From positions 186,001 through 250,000 of the forward strand of contig WNYE01000030.1 in assembly GCA_021396245.1 (NCBI GenBank): 64,000 nucleotides of DNA, written 5' to 3'. Each line of letters begins with the position of its first letter. Position 1 is the first letter of the stretch. The notes beneath the pieces were generated by a model. It saw nothing but the letters and a program-made list of their open reading frames with translations. It searched no databases and was not told the origin of the DNA. Positions 24,522 through 36,912 of this stretch are shown here, one piece after another. The DNA is from Sporothrix humicola (lineage: Eukaryota; Ascomycota; Sordariomycetes; Ophiostomatales; Ophiostomataceae). The position numbers and the translations under genes were made by a program.

Positions 24522-27500
24522 TGTGAGAGAAGGAGTGAGACGGCCATGATAGTCCGCGGGAACAGAGGGCAAATAAACAAAAACCAAAATAATAAGGCTT
24601 ACTGTATCAAGGCGTCAGTACAATATCTCATAGCCGTGATGATATTTACGCTAGTAGCAGGCTTCTCTTTGGTACCGATAAAAATAAAGAAGAAAAAAAC
24701 CGGATGCCTGAGACAGTCCTACCCATAATACTTGTAGGCCCGGATTGTTGCCTTGGGAGTTGTAGCTGTCCATGTGTTAGGACTAATACCGGATGAGGTA
24801 CCCTGCCGCGCTCTAAGCTCTAGCCCTGCATCTTTTATTCATTTACTTATTTCTCTTCTTTTGTTTTTCAATTTTTCTTTTCGTCTGTTGTTTGTCTGCG
24901 CCTCGTCTAGCGAGTGGTCATACATGGACTGGATTAGACTCTGTACGTCACCAGCCAAGCACGGAGGAACCCAATTGCTTACTCGGCGCCTTTTGCTACC
25001 CTCCATGATGTTTTCTGGCCTTTTTAGCTTTGCAGCTATACAACCTTTTCGTCATATTCTATTTCGTGAGTTGTATATCGTGTGTCAAAGTCAACAATTC
25101 ACTGCCACACTCCTCGATCAAGAAAACAGCCCCCCGGTACCAGCCGCAGCCCGCTTCTGGCCGATGTGTGTACGCCATACGACGTACTTCGATTGTTGTG
25201 TCTGTGCCTTATTTTCTTCCTCTTGTTGGTTCCTGTTAGCTTTCTTCTCTTGGCCGTGTTCCCCGCCGGTTATGTTTCGATATTCCCTTTTGGTGGTCAT
25301 AGGACCCAAGGATATCTCTGTCCCGTCCAAAACACAGCTGCCTTATGGTTGTACATCCATATATGGCCCAACATGGTAGTTGTAGAGTGCCAAGGCCGTT
25401 ATGACCAGGGCGGGATAGCCCCCAAAATGAGCATGGAAGCGTCCCATTTGCGTAATCCTTCCTGTGTGTGATATACGAAGAAGGCACGTTCAAAAGTAGG
25501 TACACATGCAAAAGGCGGAGGAGGTCTATGCAGGGAGTGAAGGAGGTACATGTAAAAGGAGGAAGGAGTAGAGGATCGCCTCAAACCCTGCTGCTGCCTT
25601 ATGACTCAGGCCGGACTTGCATGCCGCCGCGGGTTGCACAGATCGCATGAACCCCTCCTTTATCATGGCTGATGGCCACGCCTTGGGACGCTTTTTACAC
25701 TTTTGGCGTCACCTTTCTGAGAAAAGTCGAGGCCTGGGGTAGGCAGTCATGGCTGTGCACAGAGAATGATGATGAAAGAAGGAATGTAGACAAGATGAGT
25801 GAAGCAGATGGACGTCACAAAATTTTTATTGACTCGTGCATCGATTCTAGACCTCGTGGTACAAAATCCGGACACAAGGCGCAGATAAGCCCCCTCGTAT
25901 CAAGGACTACGACGTACATACTCCATACCTCTGTTGGTATTCAACAGAGGCTAAGTCGTCGTTTGACTCCTCTGAAGACGTTATTCCCTGGATGCTCCCC
26001 AATGTCCCTCTATAGTTTCTCTCCCCCTCATGCATCTCGAGAAAAAATCAACTGCCTCGTGGCTCAGCAATTTTATTCGGAGAATTAAAGTTGGCGTTTC
26101 AGTGGGAGTCAGAGTCGGCCGCCGTGCCACAAACGGGACAAATAGCCGCTGTTGGATTCAGAGTCACGATTCCTGTCGACGACGATCTTGATGTTCCTTC
26201 AGATCCTCAATTTTGCGGATATCCTCTGTGTTTCTTGTTTTCTTCTCCTTCTTTTTCATGTTCTTTTCATACTATTCAAATTTTCAAGGAGGAGGAGTGC
26301 ATAGCGAGCTCCTACGCTATTACGCATATTGTGTACTCGTGCATTGTTTCACACATCATGATGAATGTGTGTTTTTCATTTGCATGGCCCGGCCTTTACC
26401 CTCGATTTACCCGTGAAGTGCGGCTCCAGGAAAACAATAAAGTTCCAAGGCAGCAAATATTCTGCATCTCGAGTTCTACACATTTTTTCTTAATGTCGAT
26501 TCCGAGTCCTAGCTGCGCGTAGTTCTTATCCTGGGTGCCTGCGTCGTCATGGTGTCGAGCCAAGGCCTCATCGACGAAAGAGGAAGGTCCTTTGATATCG
26601 CGTATGAGCCACACGGCTACTCACAACACCTGCATTTTCGACTTGTCAAATCGGTAATAAAGGCCATTCCGGCGCTTAGATACATACACAATACATACAA
26701 AGTAGGAGTCAACTCAGTTGGAGCCAAATGTCTGCTACTTCTGTAAAAGGAAAACAAGACGTCGCAAAGGAGCCGCAGAAAAGAGTCGCATTCAGTCCTA
26801 GCTCTTACTTTTTGATTTTCGCTGCCTTGTTGGCAGTCCTATGAAGGCTCTCCGATATCATCTCGTTTTTTTTCCCCCGTCCTTCTCATCGTCTGTCGTC
26901 ATCAAGGTACGTGGTTCTTGTGTCAAAATAAAGTTTGCGGGAGGGGGCTGCGCGTTCCTGTTAGGCAATATTCTTGGTAGCCTCGCGACTTTGCGGGTTT
27001 CTTTCGTCCTTGCGCACTCGATCCCTAGATTTCCCGCCTGTCCATGAAGCACGAGACAACAACAAGATTAATGTAACAGAACAAGGCCAATACATTCCTG
27101 TTTTCTTTGATTGTGGACGACCAAAATGACGCTCCAAAAAGACTGTAAGGCGGGACACTCGTTCGCGATAAACCGGCGGAAGAAACGAACTCGGAAGGCT
27201 GGCCAAAGCGCATCTTCCCGAAGAACGGGTTCGTCCGTGGGGTTCCGGGGCCAAGATGGAGCCAATTCCTAGAGTCCTCAAGGATCGCAAGCTTGGCACT
27301 ACTCAAAGCCTTGCGGTGTTTTTAGATCTTTGTTTGATGTTGACAATGCCGCGATTGATATCGTGGTCTCGTGAGGCACAAGTTTTTCATCGGCCATTAT
27401 CTGATGCATCTCGTGGTATTCGATGCAACGGTTGCTATTCTTGTGTCTTCGGCCATTCTAGGAATCGAGGATCGCAACGGCGATATACCCCGGGACGGAC

Positions 27501-29998
27501 TGGGAATGCCCGATCTGGCCCGGAGAGCAATAAGTTCAGATCACAAGACCTTTTGCAGAATGAGACGAAGGGCAACGGCATGTTCAGCCAACAAGATGCC
27601 CTTCAATCCTCATGGCTTTCACCGCGATGTGATTCGTCGATGACTTCGAAGACCAAATCGTCGCTTCAAGAGTGTGTTCTTCTTATGGCAGTGTTGTCAA
27701 ATTAAGCCTTAAGTTGACAAGTCTCTTAGACGTCAGACCACCATATCAAGAGCCTCGTGCTGACAAGATCACTCCGAGCCTTGTGGCCCTTGTCGTGGTC
27801 GTTGGATGTTGGAGTAGCGCAAGGCTGTAGCCTTTCTTGGTGCCTGGCTGTGATGGGTCTCTTCTGGGGCATCCTCCATCGTTGCTCCATCTTTTGCTGG
27901 GGCAGCCTTCGCAGTGATTGACAGCTGGCAGTTATTTTGGGTTGTTGCAAAGGGCCAGTGCTGACAGCCGTCAATTCCTTCTGTAAAAGTCTCCGGTGAT
28001 TGTGGTTAGTCAGTTACGAAGAAAGGGGCCGAAAGGGCGGTGAGCAGAACGCGGCGCAAACTTGCACCATATTGCCGAGATGACTAGCACGCCATTGGCC
28101 AATGACAGCCCGCTGATCTCTGACCAAAGCCAGATCCAAGATGAAAGAGGCGGACCTGGCAGCTGTCGCTGGGTGCGATTTTACTGGACAGGCCCCCTGA
28201 AAAGGACGCCGCAAGAGGAGCACGCGGCAGGAACAGATCCCGCCGTGGAACTGCTATCTGACATGCTGTGGCACACTATCTGATTCAGGAGGAGGGGGCC
28301 CTGGAGAGGAGCGACCAGCTATGGGAGCTATGGTCACCTTCAGTTCGATCCCCCTTGCCTTCATTTCACTCCAATGTCTTTCTGCGAGGAAAGACGGTCA
28401 AGGAAAGCGCGAGCGGAGTTTGCCCGGAGTAAAACCCACATGGAAGGAACCAGCGACACGCGGTGTTTGAAATGCAATCGGCAGGAATGGCGACAGCAAA
28501 TATTGACAACTGAATGATGTCGTGCACAACATACGACTTTTAAAACCTTTGGCAGGCGCTATGCGCCCTATGTTGTGCCCTGCGTACGCCCTGTAAGACG
28601 CCCGTCGGAGAACCTGAGACCCTTTTTACTGTGTTGCTGTACGGAGGTACTGACCGCCCGCATCCTGGGTACGAGTACGAGCGAGCACATGTATTTTGCC
28701 AGTCAATGGCGCCTCCTGATTGGCTGGCAGAGCCTGCCCTGCAGCACAATTGTCTCTTATTCGCATTCACTCCTTCCCCAACAAAATTGCAACCACTTGC
28801 AACGGCAGGAAGGATGGATGACAGAGCAGCCGTGCTTTCCTCTCGACCACACAGATGCGCGAGGTTTGACAGCCGTCGTTGCCATATCGGGCCATGTGTA
28901 CCGTTCTGTGTGCGGGATGTGAACGGAGTTTATCGAGTGGAATCTGACTTTTTGTGAGCAAACGGCAGGAGCAGACAAGTCGGCTACTTGGCTGCACGTC
29001 TGTTTTGCATGTTGCAAGTGGCGGCTTTACTGGGTCTGGTCCAGTTTTATTTTCTAATCGTTCTTTTTCTCCTTCTTTTCTCCTTCTTCTGATCGCCTGT
29101 TTTCTTTACCCATTTCGCAACGGCGTATTCAAGGAGCACCGGTAGATTTGATAGCACCATTCACGCTCCAAAACTGGCCACTATGGAGATAGAGTTGCAA
29201 ATGAGAGAAAAAAAATTAAAAGGAAAGAAAGGAAAGAACCAGGCCAGGGACCCTCAAAGACCCCACCTGTTGACCCGTCTAGCAACGCCTGTAGTATTGG
29301 ATTTGGGCAAGCGTGCACGTTGTAATTTCCGGCCGTATTTGCTTTTGGCGTTGTTTTGGTGTTTTCGTGGGAAAGAGCGACGCCCTCGAAAGGGGCTCTC
29401 CAAAGGAGAAAGAGCGGACAACTATCCGCGCAAAGAAAAAAAGATTAAGAAAAAAGAAAGAGAAAAAAAAAAAAAAAAAACATTGGATGAAAGACCCTTG
29501 TTCGCAACCCCCGCAGCACCGTGCCCGCCCCCAGTAAAATCACCACTGTAACACAAGTTTCTTTAGCCTCTACGTCGCAATAGTGAGAGCCCCATTGCTG
29601 TTTCCCACTCTCCCGCGGACCTGGCCATATTTTCTTGTTGCTTTTTGTTACCCCTTTCCCTTCATTTTGTTGCTGTCTCTTTCCTTGTCTCTGGTCGCGT
29701 CTGCTCTTTCCCTTTTCACTCGAACCTCGCCCCTTCCATTTCCTCGTCTCTTCCTCTCTCTCTCCTTCCGCCGTCCGCCCAATCCCGGACTAGGAGAAAT
29801 AATCGACCGACCGGCCTGACCCACCGTCCGCCTCTCTGTGTCTGTCTCTTGCAGCGCGCTCGGATCGCAGTATCTCCTTCCCCTTATTTGCTTTTCCTCG
29901 CCCTCCTCCGCCTCTCTTTCAACCTCCTCTTTCTTTTCTCTCTCCACACCCAACAACCCACCCGATCGAGTCCGGACAACATCCTCGAATCGCACACA
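24522..29998. other. gene-poor intergenic DNA upstream of ERG5
   Basis: About 5.5 kb with no recognisable gene. A part near 27256-27980 looks slightly more coding-like (frames 27256-27705 and 27371-27643 on plus; 27726-27974 on minus) but the frames overlap, stop early and match nothing I know, so at most this is a gene relic. CCAAT-type motifs occur near 28095 and 28719. An 18-base A run lies at 29463-29480. From about 29600 the plus strand becomes CT-rich, as expected for the ERG5 leader. Confidence 0.5.
29463..29480. repeat. A18 homopolymer
   Basis: Eighteen consecutive A within a purine-rich block, about 520 bp upstream of the ERG5 start. Such tracts can exclude nucleosomes in fungal promoters (known in general; not shown here). 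Confidence 0.8.
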
Positions 29999-31912
29999 AT
30001 GGAGACCACCAACGCGACGTCTTTTGCGTCGCCGCTGGCGCACGCCAAGTATGTTGCCGGCGCGCTGCCGGCACAGCTCGAGCCTGTGATCAACGCCATC
30101 GCCAATGCCAGCATCTGGCAGATTCTGCTGGCTCTTCTGGCCACGGCCGTTCTTTATGACCAGAGTACGTTGCAGTCGCCTTTTGCTGTTTTGCTGTTTT
30201 GCTGTTCTTACTCCGCTCGCCTCCTCGTCGCCATTGCTAACACATCAACAGTCAGCTACATCTGGCGCAAGGGCTCGATTGTCGGCCCTTCCATGAAGCT
30301 GCCCTTCATGGGCCCTTTCCTGCAGAGCGTCAACCCCAAGTTCGAGGAGTACTATGCGAAGTGGCAGAGCGGCCCTCTGAGCTGTGTCTCCGTCTTCCAC
30401 AAGTAAGTAAAAACAGAACAACCCGACCAGCGCAACAGACATGGGAAGAAGCAAACTTGAGAAGAACGACGTGTTTGGGGCGGACAAAAGTGGCGCGACT
30501 TTGATAATCGGTTCTTCGATTTGCTAACATTGTCTCTGTCTGATAGGTTCGTTGTGATTGCTTCGACCCGCGATATGGCCCGCAAGGTTTTCAACGCCCC
30601 CAGCTTCGTCAAGCCTTGCGTCGTCGACGTCGCCCACAAGCTGCTCGGTGCCGACAACTGGGTCTTCCTCGACGGCAAGGCCCACGTCGACTTCCGCAAG
30701 GGCCTCAACGGCCTCTTCACTCGCAAGGCCCTCCAGTGCTACCTGCCCGGCCAGACCGAGGTGTACAACAAGTACTTTCAGCGCTTCATCGAGGTCACCA
30801 AGGAGCACGAGGGCAAGCCCTTCCCCTTCATGGGCGAGTTCCGCGAGGTCATGTGCGCCGTGTCTTGCCGCACCTTTGTCGGCCACTACCTGCCCGACGA
30901 GTCGCTCAAGAAGATTGCCGACGACTACTACCTGATCACCGCCGCCCTCGAGCTCGTCAACTTCCCCATCATCATCCCTTTCACCCGCACCTGGTACGGC
31001 AAGAAGGCCGCCGATCTGGTCCTGCACGAGTTCTCCAAGTGCGCTGCCAAGAGCAAGGTCCGCATGCGGGCTGGCGGCGACGTTACCTGCATCATGGATG
31101 CCTGGGTCAAGCAGATGATCGACTCGGAGCGCTGGCGCGAGGCCGAGGCCAAGGGCACCACCGTTGAAGGCGTCGAGAAGCCGTCTCCTCTGCTGCGCGA
31201 CTTTACCGACTATGAGATCTCCCAGACCATCTTCACCTTCCTGTTCGCTTCCCAGGACGCCACCAGCAGCGCTTGCACGTGGCTGTTCCAGATCATGGCC
31301 CAGCGCCCCGAGATCCTGGACCGCATTCGCGACGAGAACCTCAAGGTCCGCAACGGCGACCCCTACGGCTCTGTCGGCCTGGACCAGGTCGAGTCGATGA
31401 CCTACACCCGCGCCGTCGTCAAGGAGCTGCTGCGCTACCGCCCGCCTGTCATCATGGTCCCGTACCTCGCCAAGAAGGACTTCCCCATCACCGACACCTA
31501 CACTGTGCCCAAGGGCTCCATGGTCATCCCGACGACGTACCTGGCGCTGCGCGATCCCGATGTCTACACCAACCCCGACACCTTCGACCCCGAGCGCTAC
31601 TACTCTGGCGATGCTGAGGTCAAGGGCGCCAAGAACTTCCTGGTGTTCGGCACGGGCCCGCACTACTGCCTGGGCCAGCAGTTTGCCCAGGTCAACCTGG
31701 CTCTGCTGATCGGAATGGCTTCGCTGCAGCTCAAGTGGGAGCACCACGCCACTCCTCTGTCGGAGGAGATCAAGGTGTTTGCCACCATCTTCCCCAAGGT
31801 ACGTTAGCACGACACAGACACACACAACTATAACTTGTATATACTTGGAGATTCAGACACTAACATTGAACAGGATGACTGCCCTCTGACTTTCTCCAAG
31901 CGCGAGTGGTAA
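29999..31912 (+). CDS. ERG5: sterol C-22 desaturase, cytochrome P450 CYP61 (Erg5)
   Basis: Endoplasmic-reticulum P450 that introduces the C22-23 double bond late in ergosterol synthesis. Four exons were rebuilt: 29999-30164, 30252-30402, 30547-31798 and 31874-31912, giving 535 residues, the usual length for this family. The last exon encodes only 12 residues (DDCPLTFSKREW). An N-terminal membrane anchor lies around residues 36-55. The oxygen-binding I-helix reads FLFASQDATSS, the CYP61 form, which separates it from CYP51. The K-helix has ExxR in KELLRYRPP, and the heme loop FGTGPHYCLGQ places the ligand at Cys480. All splice junctions keep frame. The leader is CT-rich. A 433-codon antisense frame over exon 3 is a codon-bias shadow. 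Identity is firm; regulation cannot be read from the promoter. Confidence 0.96.
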
Positions 31913-34271
31913 ATGTTGAGACAAGGCTTATGCGAGCCGCTGGGAGGAAGAGTAAAAGTGTTTTCGAGCCTCATGAAACGAAACGAAGATTCGACATTGC
32001 GCGTCAAGGTTAAATATAAACCGTCGTCGACAATTTTTTTGGGCATAGCAACATGCATTTCACTGAGGAAACGTTAGCCATTACAACAAGCGGGCTCTTC
32101 CTTCCCTTTTTAACGACCTCTTCTTTTTCGTCAAATCCCGCTGGGCGTTTTAATGTGTTGCTTTCCCACCGATCTTGGGCTACTTGTCTTTGTTCGTTTT
32201 CCGGCCTTGGCCACTGCGAAGGGGAGGCAGGTTAGTCAAGACTGGTGGAGAGGCTGGGTTCTTTTTTTATTGCTGGCAATACTTGCCATTCCACAGCAGA
32301 TACGGGCGTTTGCTCTCTCTTCTTGTTCTTTTTTGTGCGCTGTTTCTCATTGTTCTGTCATCTTTTTTCGCTCTCTTTGGCATAATGGCATGATCTGGTT
32401 CGCCGACCACAGGACGCTCGCTGCTGCCCGGGTTTGATTTGCGTTGTCGGGATGGAAGTAGTCGTTTTTGATGGGATCGAACCTCGACGGCTTTTCTCAT
32501 CGCCTCATCATCGATTCCATCTTTACTTTTTCTTTTCCTGTTTATAATATTATCTGGGTTTTCGAGGGGTCGGTAAAGAGATAAGAGGTGGAGAACGGAA
32601 GGGACATGATATGGTATTGGAGAGAGGAGGAAACCCAAAAACCAACTTACATACAGTTGTAATTAATGCCGAGGGCGAGTTTGAGCTATGAGCTTTTTTT
32701 ATCCGTTTTGACCTTGTCTCTAGACCTGTGTTACGTGAATCGGCCGCAAGTTTTTGAAAGGGTGACCTCACCTGGAGAGGCATGTGGAAACTTTTGCTGT
32801 TACGCAGCAGAAACCGGCTGACCCAACATCGTGGAGATGCTGGACGGGGGGTTCCGTGGATCGATCGGATCGAGGGCGCAGGCCATGCGCTTGTAGTGGG
32901 ATGAGATGAGGAAAAAAGAGAAAGAAAAAAGAAAAGAAAAAGGATGGAGACGCCAGATGATATATCGAGAGATGAGATGAAAGGGGCATGGCCTTTTAAG
33001 AAGAAAAGTGAGAGAGTCATACTTCCAAGAGAAGCCAAGATAACAGAAACCACGAGATCCAAGGACCCAAACAGCCTGTCCAACGACCAGGAAGAGAGGG
33101 AGAGAGAAAGGGCCAGGGCTGATTTGCCAAAAATAGGCTGCCATCTGACAAGGACTTTCCCAAAGGAGCAATGAGGCTGAGAGAGATACAAGTGCAATCC
33201 CACTCTCTTCTTTGCAGAACATTCTGTTTCCAGGGTCTGCCCCTCCTTGCATCTCCAGCTTCTGCGTGTAAGACGGCAGCTCACAAAGGGTGGACGGTAA
33301 TCCTGCCGTATCTTTATTGGAACAGAAGGAGAGAGTACAGCAACACGAAAATACACAGCCCACTTGGACTTGCATTTCCAACGGAGACAACCATAGAAAT
33401 GACGGAAAACGCATCGTCCTTTTTTATTTTCGGATCGTTCCGTCCAGAGCTGAAGCAAGCGAAGCGGCAGTTGCCAACAGAAATAAACGAGAAGTGTATC
33501 TTTGTAAGTATTTGTATTTCTGCTTATTGAATTGGTGAAACATGCAGCAAGGGACAGGACTTCACGAACTTCACCTCTTGATGCCTTGCTTTCAGCGGGA
33601 GGCTCTCCCTTTCGTTGGGTGTGCTGGCTGTTGGTTTTATTTGTTAAAAATAAATCATTTGTACTTTTGCGTCCATTGTGTTCCCCTTGTTTTATTTTAT
33701 TTGTTTTCTTAAAAGAAAACAAACATGTGCAATGAAGAACACCTATATTATTATGCCTTTTTCCTCCTCCCTATTTGTATCCCACATCCCGCTCTAGCCA
33801 TTCTACTGCCCTCTCACGTCACTTTCATTCTGGTCCTACGAATTAAATATAGCCAAAATGCAAATATACGCATCTCACGACGGCTTCGTGCATCACCTCA
33901 GACCAGATGCCATCTCGAGTTTGGCGTGTTAGTGAACTAACACGGAGGGATAGCGGGGCTCTATCGCCAGCGCGGGGCACTGAAGGCTGAAAGACGTGAT
34001 AAGCCGCGCGAAAAAAGTTTTTTTTTTTGTTACTGCGATAAAGAAAATGTATGGCAGGTCCGACGGAGGGGTCCGTTAGCGGCGTTCTCTCGCGACCATG
34101 TAATACTGCGTAGGGAAGGAGCTATCAGCGGACTTGTAAGAAAAAAAAGTGAAGCAAAAGCTGTGCGTGAGATACTTTTCAATCTTACCAAAACAATACA
34201 AACAGCCGACCTTTGACCACCCCTCTTCTCAAACAACACCCCCCCTCCACAACCACCCACAACCGCCCACC
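31913..34271. other. spacer between ERG5 and URA5
   Basis: Holds the ERG5 3' UTR and the URA5 promoter. An uninterrupted 390-codon minus-strand frame (32550-33722) crosses the middle but matches no family and is Ser/Leu/Phe-rich over purine-rich plus-strand DNA. GATA-type sites lie near 33999 and 34036, followed by a CA-rich leader (34190-34271) before the URA5 ATG. Confidence 0.55.
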
Positions 34272-34991
34272 ATGTCTGAGCTTGCTCCCTACAAGGCCGA
34301 GTTCCTGCGCGCGTCCATCGAGGGCGGCCCGCTGTCGTTTGGCTCGTTTACGCTCAAGTCGGGCCGTCAGTCCCCCTACTTCTTCAACGCCGGCTCTTTC
34401 TACCGCGCCGACCTGCTCGCCGCTATTGCCACGGCCTTTGGCGAGACCATTGCCGAGGCCGACAAGGCCGGCGTCTTCAACGCCGAGGGCGACAAGGACA
34501 CCTCCAAGCCCGCCTTTGACGTTGTCTTTGGCCCCGCCTACAAGGGCATCCCGCTGGCCACGGCTGCCGTCGGCGCCCTTGCTGCTCTCGACAAGGAGCG
34601 TTACGGCGGCATTGGCTACGCTTTCGACCGCAAGGAGGCCAAGGACCACGGCGAGGGCGGCAACTTTGTGGGCGCGCCGCTGGAGGGCAAGCGCGTCGTG
34701 ATTGTCGACGATGTGATCACGGCCGGCACTGCCAAGCGCGAGGCTGTGGCCAAGATCCGCGCTGCCGGCGGCCACGTCGTTGCCATTGTCGTGGCCCTCG
34801 ACCGCATGGAGACGCTGCCGGACGCCCCGACCAAGGAGAGCGCCCTGGGTGCCCTGCGCCGCGAGTTTGGCCTGCCCATCCTGGCCATCCTGACGCTGGA
34901 CAACATTATCGCCGGCATGCGCGAACTCGCCACGGCCGACGACCTGGCGCGCACCGAGGCCTACCGCGCCCAGTACAAGGCGGAGGATTAG
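34272..34991 (+). CDS. URA5: orotate phosphoribosyltransferase
   Basis: Cytosolic enzyme of pyrimidine synthesis that joins orotate and PRPP to give orotidine 5'-phosphate. One exon, 239 residues, the normal size for fungal OPRTase. The N-terminal part has LKSGRQSPYFFNAG, the orotate-binding region. FGPAYKGIPLA follows at about residues 87-97. The PRPP-binding signature VVIVDDVITAGTA lies at residues 142-154. The segment of about residues 64-80 (NAEGDKDTSK) is a surface loop variable in this family. The ATG follows a CA-rich leader in a good context (CCACCATGTC). The gene is convergent with the GNAT gene, with a 403-bp gap. No missing residues or introns. Confidence 0.96.
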   Translation: MSELAPYKAEFLRASIEGGPLSFGSFTLKSGRQSPYFFNAGSFYRADLLAAIATAFGETIAEADKAGVFNAEGDKDTSKPAFDVVFGPAYKGIPLATAAVGALAALDKERYGGIGYAFDRKEAKDHGEGGNFVGAPLEGKRVVIVDDVITAGTAKREAVAKIRAAGGHVVAIVVALDRMETLPDAPTKESALGALRREFGLPILAILTLDNIIAGMRELATADDLARTEAYRAQYKAED

Positions 34992-35394
34992 ATAGTAAGA
35001 GGGGGGTTTGAGTGGACCGGCTGTGAATGTACTTAGACGAAGCACGGGGAGACGAGTGGCCGGAAACGGAATCGGACTTGACGTAGACACAAAACAAAAA
35101 GAGGAAGAAAAGGTTGCTGTACTTGACCACCTCGGATTTGATTAGACGGTACCCAGGGTCAATCATCTTGCATTTGGTTATGGAGTTTATATTTTGTATA
35201 CAATAATGGCGTATGTACGTCGTTTGTTATTTATTGTGTATTTTGCATTTTGTATCGTTTGTTGGATTTGGCATTTATTTATCTATCAAATTATTATAGT
35301 TTCATCCATCTGAATATTAGAGATACCCAATGCACATAGCACATTTGCATCCATCAGATCGTGTGATACTGTTACGTGTGTTAGTTTGGCCCCA
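34992..35394. other. convergent spacer, URA5 and GNAT 3' ends
   Basis: AT-rich, with repeated TATTTT/TTTGTAT-type tracts near 35180-35290 that fit 3' UTR processing signals. No gene. Confidence 0.6.
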
Positions 35395-36075
35395 TCAATG
35401 CCTCTGCTCCAGGATAAGACTCACCATATCAAACCAGCCGCCACCGCCAAACTGTGCCGCACTTGGGCCGTTGCTCGTGAAACCCAGCTTCGTGTAGTAC
35501 CCGACAAGGTAGTCCTGGCAGATCAGCGCAACACGATCGACCTTTTGCGTAGCGTCAGAGGCCGATAGCGCTGCCATACGCTCTAGGTACGCCTTCATCA
35601 GCTTCGTGCCCAGGCCCTTGCCCTGCATAGACGGCACGATCCCTAGCGAGTGCACAGCAACAGTCCGCCCATCTGCCTGGTTGCCCAGAGGTGACGAGGA
35701 GGATGCGGCAGCGTCAGTACCGGCAGCGGCCACGGCCGCCCGCCAGTCCTTGGGAACACCCATGCTGGCATCCGACAGGACGGGCGTATCACACCGAGTT
35801 GCGATAATATGGCCGACGAGAACACCGGACGAGGAAGCTGATGATGAAGAGGACGAGCCTGCCGGGAGTAGAGATTCAGAGTCGGCCGTGTGGACAAACA
35901 CACCAAGGCACAGCTCGGGGCAGACGGTCAGACGATACGAGAACTTGTCGGGCGTGGCGCGGTGGTCTGGGTTAGTGAAGCTGGCGTTTTCCACGACGAC
36001 ACAGGCATCACGGTCGGCGACAGTTAGCTGCCGGATGGTGACGGCGCCGGGGGCCGTAAGGTCGATAGACGCCAT
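35395..36075 (-). CDS. GNAT-family N-acetyltransferase, AANAT/polyamine-acetyltransferase-like
   Basis: Acetyl-CoA-dependent N-acetyltransferase of 226 residues, single exon. The start MASIDLTAPGAVTIRQLT leads into the GNAT fold. The acetyl-CoA loop is VPSMQGKGLGTKLMKAYLER, with the QxxGxG pattern, preceded by 'AVHSLGIV' (strand beta4). The C-terminal part VALICQDYLVGYYTKLGF is the usual 'Y...GF' ending. The segment VENASFTNPDHRATPDKFSY and the family layout resemble arylalkylamine/polyamine acetyltransferases such as yeast Paa1; the substrate cannot be told from sequence. Two Ser/Ala-rich insertions (about residues 72-86 and 117-128) are low-complexity loops. Confidence 0.85.
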   Translation of the reverse strand: MASIDLTAPGAVTIRQLTVADRDACVVVENASFTNPDHRATPDKFSYRLTVCPELCLGVFVHTADSESLLPAGSSSSSSASSSGVLVGHIIATRCDTPVLSDASMGVPKDWRAAVAAAGTDAAASSSSPLGNQADGRTVAVHSLGIVPSMQGKGLGTKLMKAYLERMAALSASDATQKVDRVALICQDYLVGYYTKLGFTSNGPSAAQFGGGGWFDMVSLILEQRH

Positions 36076-36912
36076 GATGGAATAGGCGGGCGGTGAGAGA
36101 TGAGCAGCTGTGATGATGAATAAAGGTGTCGTCTGATATGACGTCGTTTTGTAGACAGGACCGGATGTCAGTTCTGAACTTTCAAGATTGTCGAATCAGA
36201 CGATATGTTGAAAGAAGAATGTCGAATAAAAAATAGGATGGGACCAGTCAAAACCCAATGGATGAGGATTGTCCAATGTGCAAATGTGGGAGGACGGTCT
36301 AATGTGTAAAAAAGTGACGTTACTGTTGTGCGTGTGAGAAAGGCGTACGGCCGCTGGATGGATTATGTGGATTGACAAATGACAGCTGTTGGGCTTCGCT
36401 GATAGTAGGTGAGTTTCCTTTTGTGGAGTTAGTCAACCGCGCCGGTGCAGTTCCCCCGCATATCTTGCATCTGACCAACGGGACAACAAGGGCCTTTGTG
36501 AAAACAAGGGAACAATGGTATTGTCAAAGTCGGGAGAAGATGATATCTGACGAGAGGAAACTCCTGTTATTTTGACAGAGTAACCGGACCTAAAAGTGAA
36601 AGAAAGCAAGAAAGAGAACAGAAATAAAACATAAAAATAGAAAATAAAAATGTCCAAGTCAAATTTTGTAGTCTGCAATAAACAGAGGCCCGCGTCTACT
36701 CGTACATACAGATACAGTCCCCTGCTGTACCTTCCGTCCATTCGCCGGGTGTTAAAAAGAAATAGAAAAACTAAAAGCAGCAAAGAGATGAAAAGACAGG
36801 AATGAACCAAGATAAAAAGAGTATTAAGAGAAACAAGACTCGCCAAACCTGACACCAAGCAAAGAGTCACTCAACCCCAGTCTCCAAGCTCTGCTATCGA
36901 CGCGGCAGCTAC
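36076..36912. other. spacer between GNAT and RSC1/2 genes
   Basis: Contains the minus-strand promoter of the GNAT gene and the 3' UTR of RSC1/2. A-rich tracts near 36590-36650. No gene seen. Confidence 0.6.

Noticed and set aside
27256..27980. possible gene or pseudogene
   Set aside because: Three overlapping short frames with no shared family signature and no splice pattern; kept only as a remark in the spacer entry.
28522..28640. possible dispersed 5S rRNA start (ACATACGAC)
   Set aside because: Only the first nine bases agree; the internal control region and 3' part are absent.
30524..31825. 433-codon antisense frame over ERG5 exon 3
   Set aside because: Shadow of strong G/C third-position bias; Val/Leu/Gly/Asp-rich with no domain, and the sense gene is certain. 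The same applies to antisense frames over URA5 (34185-35090) and NMO (54532-55371).
32440..32500. tRNA-like B box (GGTTCGATCCC on the minus strand)
   Set aside because: The flanking bases do not form the T-stem and no A box or acceptor stem is found.
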